Source: an archaeon | Lineage (GTDB): Archaea; Thermoplasmatota; Thermoplasmata; Methanomassiliicoccales; Methanomethylophilaceae | Reading direction: 5' to 3' | DNA: 5,737 nt | NCBI GenBank assembly: GCA_024399225.1 | Contig: JAKSHV010000079.1 | Span: 1-5,737 of the forward strand | In this document: piece by piece, positions 1 to 5,123 of the stretch | How the letters are laid out: every line of letters starts with the position of its first letter | Position numbering within the stretch: the stretch's first letter is position 1 | Position numbers and translations under genes: made by a program | The notes under the pieces: generated by a model | What the model was told of the DNA's origin: nothing | Seen by the model: only the letters and a program-made list of their open reading frames with translations | Database searches by the model: none

Positions 1-19
1 TGTTTCCTAAATCGTTAGC

Positions 20-892
20 TCATCCGTAGAAATAGGTGATGGTCTTCTCACCCTGTTTGTCATCGATAAGGCCGGAACCCTTTACGAAGAATCCTTTGTA
101 GCAGAGAGCATGGTAATCCTGGAATTTATCGTGGAGAACGGTGCTCTTGCCGTTGATGATCTTGACATCGCAGTCCCTTCCGGAGTAAGATTCCTTTTCA
201 CCGTCGGTGATGACACATCCGGTATAGTCCAGCTCGTTGAAGTGGTGGAATTCCTTCTCGATGAAGGCGATCCTGCTTTCGGCAGTCATGCTGTCCTGAT
301 AGGTGATGGCACATCCCATGATGGCCACATGTCCCTCAGCATCGGTGTTGAAGATTCCTTTCAAAGCGAATTTGTGGGACATGTAGGAAAGAGAGATGTC
401 GACGGACCCGTTGATCTTCTTGGGGATCTTACCGTCGAAGACGATGGTAAGGTTATCATACATCATCGTTCCGTTGAGGAGGGGTCCTGCACTGGCGGAA
501 CCCTTTCCGTTGATGATAAGGGTATTTCCATCCTTGGTAACGGTGATTCCGGAGGGGATCTTCTTTTCGTCATCGATGTCGAAGGGTATGAGCCTGTCCA
601 TCTCGAAATCCTCGATGGTACCGGCATCGTAATTGTCGGTGACGATCTCGTACTTCTTGTTGTAATTGACAGCACCGGTATCGTGGTCGACCTCGACGAT
701 CTTCACCATGATACGTTCGTTGTCCGAGTCGGTGACTATTGTGAGACCTGCCTTCAAGGAGGATTCCGGATCATCAAGAATGGAATAATTCATCGAAGTA
801 TCTGCCTTGTAGGTGGCGATATAGGCACCACCTGCGATCGCGGCCGCAACGAGGGCCGTGACGACGATAATGCCGACAATCTTGTTGTCCAT
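20..892 (-). CDS. Exported or membrane-anchored protein of unknown function, 290 aa
   Basis: I do not recognise a family. Residues 5-28 form one strongly hydrophobic segment (IVGIIVVTALVAAAIAGG and on), preceded only by MDNK, so it is a signal peptide or N-terminal membrane anchor. The rest is hydrophilic, rich in Asp, Lys and Gly, with alternating patterns typical of beta strands and no further membrane segment. Four cysteines lie in the C-terminal third (about 194, 226, 241, 264) and could form disulfides outside the cell. Four N-X-S/T sequons (N35, N140, N147, N161) would allow archaeal N-glycosylation. The frame extends to a TTG at 901, but I chose the ATG at 892 because the TATA box lies about 25 bases upstream of it, which would make the mRNA leaderless and put the TTG outside the transcript. 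The gene ends with TGA at 20-22 and seems monocistronic. That it is a cell-surface protein is inference. Confidence 0.82.
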   Translation of the reverse strand: MDNKIVGIIVVTALVAAAIAGGAYIATYKADTSMNYSILDDPESSLKAGLTIVTDSDNERIMVKIVEVDHDTGAVNYNKKYEIVTDNYDAGTIEDFEMDRLIPFDIDDEKKIPSGITVTKDGNTLIINGKGSASAGPLLNGTMMYDNLTIVFDGKIPKKINGSVDISLSYMSHKFALKGIFNTDAEGHVAIMGCAITYQDSMTAESRIAFIEKEFHHFNELDYTGCVITDGEKESYSGRDCDVKIINGKSTVLHDKFQDYHALCYKGFFVKGSGLIDDKQGEKTITYFYG

Positions 893-912
893 AAATCCCA
901 ATTAACCAGGTA

Positions 913-920
913 CTATAAAT
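913..920 (-). promoter_or_regulatory. TATA box for the exported protein gene
   Basis: The minus strand reads ATTTATAG here. Its centre is about 25 bases upstream of the ATG at 892, so the expected transcription start falls on or beside the start codon. No Shine-Dalgarno-like sequence lies between, which fits a leaderless mRNA. Confidence 0.65.
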
Positions 921-939
921 GGGGAGATGTTGAAATGAA

Positions 940-959
940 GGCACCCGTAAACGGGTGCC
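940..959 (-). terminator. Perfect 9-bp hairpin after rpoK, likely terminator
   Basis: The arms at 940-948 and 951-959 are perfectly complementary (GGCACCCGT and its complement) around a two-base centre; in practice the loop would open to four to six bases. It starts 18 bases after the rpoK stop codon and 20 bases before the next TATA box. No pure T run follows directly, only a moderately T-rich stretch. Termination is inferred from position. Confidence 0.6.
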
Positions 960-977
960 AATGGATTTTGAAAAGGA

Positions 978-1154
978 TCACTCGTACTTGACGGAGATCG
1001 GAATGATGTCTGCATCGTACTCGAGCATGGCGACGTTGATGGGGTCGATCATGGTCTCGGGGTATTCGACGAAGACGGGGGCACCCATGGAGATCTGGAG
1101 AGCCCTGGAACCGACGATCCTTGCTTTTTCAAAACGGGTGTTCTTTGCGGACAT
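978..1154 (-). CDS. rpoK: DNA-directed RNA polymerase subunit K (Rpb6/omega family)
   Basis: This is a small structural subunit of archaeal RNA polymerase, homologous to eukaryotic Rpb6 and bacterial omega, which helps assemble and stabilise the largest subunits. The 58-residue length matches archaeal RpoK (usually near 57). The family core is unmistakable: [21 protein letters not shown] at residues 6-26, then the Asp-Pro pair (37-38) and the terminal PISVK strand. The reading frame is open further upstream to 1232, but those 26 extra residues have no place in the family and overlap the preceding gene's end, so the ATG at 1154 is the start. An AGGTG Shine-Dalgarno site lies 4 bases before it. 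The gene appears to be transcribed alone, between a transporter ATPase and an orphan exported protein. In many archaea it sits instead near ribosomal protein genes or rpoN. The identity is secure. Confidence 0.95.
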   Translation of the reverse strand: MSAKNTRFEKARIVGSRALQISMGAPVFVEYPETMIDPINVAMLEYDADIIPISVKYE

Positions 1155-1158
1155 GGTA

Positions 1159-1164
1159 CACCTT
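1159..1164 (-). promoter_or_regulatory. Ribosome binding site of rpoK
   Basis: The minus strand reads AAGGTG ending four bases before the ATG at 1154. It matches the GGAGGTGAT consensus and helps to choose this start over upstream in-frame codons. Confidence 0.6.
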
Positions 1165-1188
1165 ATAATGTAATGGCAATCGAACAGT

Positions 1189-1197
1189 CTTATAAAT
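1189..1197 (-). promoter_or_regulatory. TATA box of rpoK
   Basis: The minus strand reads ATTTATAAG, centred 39 bases before the rpoK ATG. The predicted start of transcription is near 1168, which gives a leader of roughly 14 bases that contains the AAGGTG site. A second TTATAAGG nearer the gene is too close to serve the start codon. Confidence 0.65.
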
Positions 1198-1203
1198 AAT
1201 ATA

Positions 1204-1220
1204 TCCCCCAGAAAGGGGGA
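1204..1220 (-). terminator. Hairpin after the ABC transporter operon, likely terminator
   Basis: TCCCCC and GGGGGA (arms 1204-1209 and 1215-1220) pair around a five-base loop, starting 8 bases after the ATPase stop codon. On the minus strand the hairpin is followed directly by ATATATTATTTATAAG, an AT-rich tract that is also the rpoK promoter. Termination at this point is inference. Confidence 0.6.
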
Positions 1221-1228
1221 AAATTGTT

Positions 1229-1981
1229 TCAAAGCACCTTTGACAGGAATTCCTTAAGACGTGCATCCTGGGGATTTCCGAAGAGTTCCTCGGGAGTGTT
1301 GGCCTCGGCGATGTATCCGCCGTTAAAGAACAGGACCCTGTCGGAAACGTCCCTTGCGAATCCCATCTCGTGGGTGACGATGATCATCGTCATTCCGCTT
1401 TCCGCAAGGTCCTTGATAAGACCCAGCACCTCTCCGACCATCTCGGGGTCTAGTGCGGAGGTGGGCTCGTCAAAGAGCATGATCTCAGGGTTCATCGCCA
1501 GGGCACGTACGATGGCGACACGTTGCTGCTGACCTCCCGAAAGCCTTGCGGGATGCTGGTCCGCCTTGTCCGCAAGACCGATCCTCTGGAGTAACTCCAT
1601 GGCTTTCCTGTCGGCATCCTCCTTGCTCATGAGTCCGAGTTTCACAGGTGCCAGAGTAATATTCTGCTTGACGGTCATATGGGGAAAGAGGTTGAAGCTC
1701 TGGAACACCATTCCGATCCTGGCACGAGCCTTGTTCTGATCGGACTTGGGGTCGAGAATGTTCTCCCCGTCGAGCACTATGGCTCCACCGGTAGCCTTCT
1801 CAAGCATCATGATGAGCCTGATGAACGTGGACTTTCCGCATCCGGAAGGACCGATGACGGAGATCACCTCTCCCTTGCGGACGTTCAGGTTGATGTCCTT
1901 CAGGACCTCGTTGTCGCCGAAGGATTTCTTGAGGTTCTTGATCTCGATGAGATATTCCGGGTTGTTAGTTTCAGTAGGCAC
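1229..1981 (-). CDS. glnQ: Polar amino acid ABC transporter, ATP-binding subunit (GlnQ/HisP type)
   Basis: This ATPase powers amino acid import by the permease encoded just upstream; it acts as a dimer on the cytoplasmic face of the membrane. All motifs are intact in the 250-residue product: Walker [10 protein letters not shown] (44-52), Q-loop at Gln94 in [13 protein letters not shown], signature LSGGQQQR (147-154), Walker B IMLFDEP (167-173) with catalytic Glu172, D-loop SALD (175-178) and the switch His204 in VTHEMGFA. Length and motif wording are typical of the GlnQ/HisP branch. The start is a GTG at 1981 with a GGAGG site seven bases upstream; longer readings would only translate the permease's coding sequence out of frame. 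The first 11 bases overlap the permease gene, indicating coupled translation in one operon. Substrate cannot be read from the ATPase, so glnQ is a family label. Confidence 0.95.
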   Translation of the reverse strand: MPTETNNPEYLIEIKNLKKSFGDNEVLKDINLNVRKGEVISVIGPSGCGKSTFIRLIMMLEKATGGAIVLDGENILDPKSDQNKARARIGMVFQSFNLFPHMTVKQNITLAPVKLGLMSKEDADRKAMELLQRIGLADKADQHPARLSGGQQQRVAIVRALAMNPEIMLFDEPTSALDPEMVGEVLGLIKDLAESGMTMIIVTHEMGFARDVSDRVLFFNGGYIAEANTPEELFGNPQDARLKEFLSKVL

Positions 1982-4148
1982 TGTTAAGCCTCCTTTCAAG
2001 TTTCTTGATGAGGAACTGCAGCACAAGCACCATCGCAAGATAGATCACTGCGATGACGAGCAGGGGGAGCAGTGCATCATAGGTGTTCATCCTGATGATG
2101 TCGGCCGCTTTGGTCAGGTCGACGATGGCGATGTATCCTGCGACGGAGGTCTCCTTCAGAAGGGAGATTCCCTCGTTACCCAGTGCGGGAAGGATGTTCC
2201 TGATGGCCTGGGGGATGACGACTGAGGTCATGGACTGGCGGGTGCTGAGTCCGAGACTCCTAGCGGCCTCCATCTGTCCCTTGGGGACGGAGTTGATTCC
2301 TGAACGGACGATCTCGGATACGTATGCTCCGGAATTGAGACCGAATGCAATCGCCGCGATGAGGATCGCATTGCTCGCGAAATCGACGAGAATCACATAG
2401 TAGATGATTAGCAGCTGTACCAGAACAGGAGTTCCGCGGATGATGGTGACGTAGAATCTGCAGATCATGTGGGGGATCAGCAGTTTTCCGGTTTCTGCGT
2501 GGATACTCATAATCGCAGCTGCAAGGATTCCGATGACGGTTCCGATACAGAGGGCGATAAGAGTGATCTTGACGGTGTTTCCGAGACCGGTGAGGATATG
2601 CTTGTATCCGTCGTTATCGATGAAGTCCTTCATGAATTTGTCATATAGCTTCTCGAAGAATCCGTTGGGCTCGGAGTAATAGTAAGATGACTGTGTCATG
2701 TCGAAGCTGTCCCCGGCATAGTAGTCGAGGATGTTCTTGACCTCGCCGGAATCCTTCACTTTGGTGAGCGCGGCGGAAACCGCGTCGGCAAGGTCTCCCG
2801 CATCGGCCGAAAGCATGTATCCCCTCTTGACATAATCGTCAGCTGTCACGGGCTCGGACATGCTAAGCATACCGGGATAACGTGCGGAGAGGGACTTCGC
2901 CATGGTGGTGTCCACCACGATACAGTCCCTGGTCTCGTTGAGAAGGTCTGTAACAGCATCGGTCGCAAGGACATATTCGCGGACCTCGGATGCCCCTTTT
3001 CCTACCATGTATTCGGATGCGGCGGAGAAAGAGAGCACTGCGACGTTCTTTCCCGCAAGGTCATCGACACTGGTGCCGGACCTGGTTACGACGGTAAGAC
3101 TGTCGGTAACGCCGGAGGGTACGAACATGGTTCCCTCGGGAACATCGGAGGAGATCGTGACATCGGCTCCGATGTAAGAGGGGGTGAAGGTTATCTTGTC
3201 AACGAAATCTACACGCTTGGAAGGGATGAAACTGATCCTGTAGTCCATCTCCTTTGCGACTGCGGATAGGATATCAACATCGATACCTGCGTTCCTTCCC
3301 TGTGCCTTGTATGTGTATGGGGAGTCTTCGGGAGTAAGTACGAAAAGGGTCTTCACCTGATTGAAGTAGGAAGGTGTGTTGGGACTGTAGTTGTTGTCAA
3401 CGTAGTACTGAACGATCTTTCCCACGGTACCGTCGGCTTTGAGCCTCTTGAGGGACTCGTTGAATTCGTTGTAAAGGGCGACGTTGTCCTTGGCGAAGAT
3501 GAAACCGTAGTGCTCATCCTCCGCATCGGTGAGAACATCATAGATGGCGAGCTGGTCAGGGTATGCAGATACCTGTGCCATTCCGACTGCATCGTCGACG
3601 ACCTCACAGAACGCAACACCGTTCAGAATGTCTAGGACGACCTGTGCGTAACCGCTGTGGAGACGGAGGTTGCTGGTGACTCCCTCGGCATAATCCGCTC
3701 CGGAGGTTCCGTTCTGTGCAGCAATGGTCTTACCGCGGATGTCGTCGATGGTCTTGATGTCAAGGCCTGCCTTTGCAACGACGACCTGCCTGATTAGGGC
3801 GTAATCATCGGTGAAGAGGACGGATTCCTTCCTCTCCTCGGTGATGGTGAATCCTGAGGCACCCATGTCGCACTTGTGCTGTGTGACGGAGGTTAGGATG
3901 GAACCGAAATCGTTGGGACGGAATTCAATCTTCTTTCCGATATCGTTTGAGATCGCACGCAGAATATCCATGTCGATTCCAGCGAATTCGGTTCCGTAGT
4001 AGTAATCGTACGGAGCGAAGTCGGGACTCGACTCGATTATGATCGTATTCCCTGCCGCATCGGTGTCCTCGGTGTTTGACGCAAGGGGTACTGCAATAGT
4101 CAGCAGGAAGACGGCGACCATGAAGACCGCCAGTGTCTTTTTCATCAT
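1971..4148 (-). CDS. glnP: Fused amino acid ABC transporter: two substrate-binding domains plus HisM/GlnP-type permease
   Basis: The 725-residue product combines capture and membrane passage of a polar amino acid. In order: a signal segment (residues 3-31, KK then [17 protein letters not shown]); binding domain 1 (about 35-255) with [20 protein letters not shown] and FTDDY typical of the family, Arg106 matching the residue that binds the ligand carboxylate; binding domain 2 (about 265-482) with [13 protein letters not shown]; a linker; and a permease (about 515-715) with several membrane segments, the conserved [23 protein letters not shown] (607-629) and the EAA loop that contacts the ATPase (628-657). 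The layout and length resemble lactococcal GlnP. Domain 2 lacks the ER of the TITxER motif. I chose the ATG at 4148 (an ATG at 4145 is also possible); an in-frame TTG at 4160 lies upstream of the expected transcription start. The ATPase gene follows with an 11-base overlap. Glutamine/glutamate as substrate is a guess. Confidence 0.93.
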   Translation of the reverse strand: MMKKTLAVFMVAVFLLTIAVPLASNTEDTDAAGNTIIIESSPDFAPYDYYYGTEFAGIDMDILRAISNDIGKKIEFRPNDFGSILTSVTQHKCDMGASGFTITEERKESVLFTDDYALIRQVVVAKAGLDIKTIDDIRGKTIAAQNGTSGADYAEGVTSNLRLHSGYAQVVLDILNGVAFCEVVDDAVGMAQVSAYPDQLAIYDVLTDAEDEHYGFIFAKDNVALYNEFNESLKRLKADGTVGKIVQYYVDNNYSPNTPSYFNQVKTLFVLTPEDSPYTYKAQGRNAGIDVDILSAVAKEMDYRISFIPSKRVDFVDKITFTPSYIGADVTISSDVPEGTMFVPSGVTDSLTVVTRSGTSVDDLAGKNVAVLSFSAASEYMVGKGASEVREYVLATDAVTDLLNETRDCIVVDTTMAKSLSARYPGMLSMSEPVTADDYVKRGYMLSADAGDLADAVSAALTKVKDSGEVKNILDYYAGDSFDMTQSSYYYSEPNGFFEKLYDKFMKDFIDNDGYKHILTGLGNTVKITLIALCIGTVIGILAAAIMSIHAETGKLLIPHMICRFYVTIIRGTPVLVQLLIIYYVILVDFASNAILIAAIAFGLNSGAYVSEIVRSGINSVPKGQMEAARSLGLSTRQSMTSVVIPQAIRNILPALGNEGISLLKETSVAGYIAIVDLTKAADIIRMNTYDALLPLLVIAVIYLAMVLVLQFLIKKLERRLNSAY
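1989..1993 (-). promoter_or_regulatory. Ribosome binding site that sets the GTG start of the ATPase gene
   Basis: GGAGG on the minus strand lies seven bases before the GTG at 1981, inside the 3' end of the permease gene. It is the strongest Shine-Dalgarno site in the window and decides the non-ATG start. Confidence 0.8.
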
Positions 4149-4175
4149 ATAAATCGACAATGGCAGTACTCAAGA

Positions 4176-4184
4176 GTATATAGC
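4176..4184 (-). promoter_or_regulatory. TATA box of the ABC transporter operon
   Basis: The minus strand reads GCTATATAC, centred about 32 bases before the ATG at 4148. Transcription would start near 4155 and leave a leader of only a few bases with no Shine-Dalgarno site. The exact spacing is an estimate. Confidence 0.6.
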
Positions 4185-4186
4185 GA

Positions 4187-4202
4187 TGTTCACAAATGTA
4201 CA
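4187..4202. promoter_or_regulatory. Possible operator: short dyad beside the transporter TATA box
   Basis: TGTTCA and TGTACA are separated by four bases and form an imperfect dyad (TGTnCA-N4-TGnACA). It ends three bases upstream of the TATA box, where an archaeal regulator could block or help binding of the initiation factors. The half sites are short and could be chance. Confidence 0.25.
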
Positions 4203-4210
4203 AAAATATC
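4200..4210 (-). terminator. T-rich tract after elaA, possible terminator
   Basis: The minus strand reads GATATTTTTG, with five consecutive T, beginning about 8 bases after the stop codon of the acetyltransferase gene. Archaeal RNA polymerase often terminates at T runs without a hairpin, and none is visible here. Confidence 0.4.
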
Positions 4211-4217
4211 TGTTAAG

Positions 4218-4655
4218 TCAGAGAAGCAGAAGCATTTCACGATGGGGTATACCGCCATCGTCGAACTCATCACTATCAACGACAAATCCTAGTTTCTCAT
4301 AGAATCTGCGGGCCTGGACCTGTGCCTCGATACGGATAGCCTTCTCGCCCATCACATCACGGATATACCGGATGGCCTCGGTCATCATTGCCTTACCGAT
4401 TCCCTTTCCGCGGTCGACGGCGATGATACGGCCGATACATGCCTCTTTGAACATCTTTCCGGGTTTGAGAATACGCAGCAATCCGACGATCCTGTCGCCT
4501 TCATAGCAGATCAAGTGAACGGCTTCCTGGTCCAGACCGTCAAGGTCCAGATAGATGCTCCTCTGTTCAACAACGAATACTCTGCTGCGGACCTCCAGGA
4601 CATCATAGAGTTCATCGACCGTGAACTCATGGAACCTGCGGTAGACCATCCTCAT
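4218..4655 (-). CDS. elaA: GNAT-family N-acyltransferase, ElaA type
   Basis: This is a predicted cytoplasmic acetyl-CoA-dependent acyltransferase of the ElaA branch of the GNAT superfamily; the physiological acceptor is not established. The 145-residue length is close to the usual 145-155. Family signs are the N-terminal ELYDVLEVRSRVFVVEQ (15-31), the YLDLDGLDQEAVHL segment (35-48), the acetyl-CoA-binding loop RGKGIG (82-87) after strand CIGRIIAV, the AQVQARRFYEKLGF motif (111-124) that closes the fold, and the diagnostic GGIPHREM near the end (134-141). The ATG at 4655 was chosen; an ATG two codons later is equally possible. The gene begins 12 bases after the stop of a small gene of unknown function and has no promoter of its own, so both are probably on one mRNA. 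No strong Shine-Dalgarno site is visible, only a weak GAGTGAT that overlaps the upstream stop codon. Confidence 0.9.
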   Translation of the reverse strand: MRMVYRRFHEFTVDELYDVLEVRSRVFVVEQRSIYLDLDGLDQEAVHLICYEGDRIVGLLRILKPGKMFKEACIGRIIAVDRGKGIGKAMMTEAIRYIRDVMGEKAIRIEAQVQARRFYEKLGFVVDSDEFDDGGIPHREMLLLL

Positions 4656-4667
4656 GTTATCTGAAAA

Positions 4668-5060
4668 TCACTCTTTCTTGACCCCGTTCTTCTGGATGAA
4701 TTCCTCACGGAATTCCTTGTGTGAACGGAGTTTGTCGTTGGAGTTAATGGAAAGTGTCCTGTCCTTCACATTGACGGTGACGGAGAACTGGCACTCTTCG
4801 GTGATCTCAACTTCTTCGGACACATCAGCAAGTGTCTCGGGAGTGGAGAAGACTCTGAAAACATGCTTTCCTTCGGAAACCTCGATGTCGAGCTTGGAGA
4901 AAGGTTTGCAGATGTTCTCCTGCTCGTCGACGAAGAAATGATACTCACCGTTTCCGGCCTTGAAATAGGAAGGAAGGTTGACGGTGACCTTGTGCATCTT
5001 CGGCGGCTCTGCCGGTGCGGCAGGTTCTTTCTTGCTCCTGAAACGGTCGAGGAATCCCAT
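4668..5060 (-). CDS. Small protein of unknown function with basic N-terminus and beta-rich domain
   Basis: I do not recognise this 130-residue protein. It begins with a short amphipathic basic helix (MGFLDRFRSKK, 1-11), followed by a Pro/Ala-rich linker (12-20). Residues 22-105 alternate hydrophobic and polar residues like a small beta sandwich; SEGKHVFRVFS followed by EEVEITEECQFSVTVNV faintly resembles PEGA-type repeats, in which an 'xGxHxVxV' strand is followed by 'V.I.....F.VTV'. The tail (106-130) is charged and probably helical. There is no signal peptide or membrane segment, so it is probably cytoplasmic, perhaps held at the membrane by the N-terminal helix. The ATG at 5060 lies about 25 bases after a good TATA box, making it leaderless and the first gene of a unit with the acetyltransferase. 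The PEGA comparison is weak. The coding call itself is firm from the promoter position and the close spacing to elaA. Confidence 0.8.
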   Translation of the reverse strand: MGFLDRFRSKKEPAAPAEPPKMHKVTVNLPSYFKAGNGEYHFFVDEQENICKPFSKLDIEVSEGKHVFRVFSTPETLADVSEEVEITEECQFSVTVNVKDRTLSINSNDKLRSHKEFREEFIQKNGVKKE

Positions 5061-5065
5061 ACTGC

Positions 5066-5075
5066 CGGAATTCCG
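5066..5075. promoter_or_regulatory. Ten-base palindrome between TATA box and start codon
   Basis: CGGAATTCCG is a perfect palindrome that lies between the TATA box (5081-5090) and the likely transcription start near 5060. A repressor bound there would block the polymerase. A single perfect 10-mer can arise by chance, so this is only a candidate operator. Confidence 0.2.
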
Positions 5076-5080
5076 ATTGA

Positions 5081-5090
5081 GATATAAAAG
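5081..5090 (-). promoter_or_regulatory. TATA box of the small-protein/elaA unit
   Basis: The minus strand reads CTTTTATATC, centred about 25 bases upstream of the ATG at 5060, so transcription should begin at the start codon. No Shine-Dalgarno site is present between them. Confidence 0.7.
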
Positions 5091-5095
5091 AGGGT

Positions 5096-5113
5096 GGAGG
5101 GGATGACCCCTCC
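5096..5113 (-). terminator. Hairpin after the flavin-barrel gene, likely terminator
   Basis: GGAGGGG and CCCCTCC (arms 5096-5102 and 5107-5113) pair over seven bases with a four-base loop, beginning 10 bases after the stop codon. On the minus strand ACCCTCTTTT follows, and that T run is part of the next gene's TATA element. Confidence 0.65.
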
Positions 5114-5123
5114 TTTTGTTAGT

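Noticed and set aside
1..19. Possible terminator after the exported protein gene
   Set aside because: Only 19 bases are visible and they show neither a hairpin nor a T run.
110..991. A 293-codon open frame on the plus strand, opposite the exported protein gene
   Set aside because: Its translation is Val/Asp/Gly-rich without domain character, it has no promoter or ribosome site, and it mirrors the codon pattern of the minus-strand gene, which has a signal segment and a well-placed TATA box.
1162..1169. Second TATA-like sequence TTATAAGG close to rpoK
   Set aside because: Transcription from it would begin inside the rpoK coding region; it overlaps the ribosome binding site instead.
1155..1232. 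N-terminal extension of rpoK to 1232
   Set aside because: The extra 26 residues do not belong to the RpoK family, and the region holds the terminator hairpin, TATA box and ribosome binding site.
1982..2038. N-terminal extension of the ATPase to 2038
   Set aside because: It would be an out-of-frame reading of the permease end; the GTG at 1981 has a strong GGAGG at the right distance and gives the usual family length.
1746..2225. A 159-codon plus-strand open frame across the ATPase/permease junction
   Set aside because: It is antisense to two genes with complete family motifs and shows no recognisable protein features.
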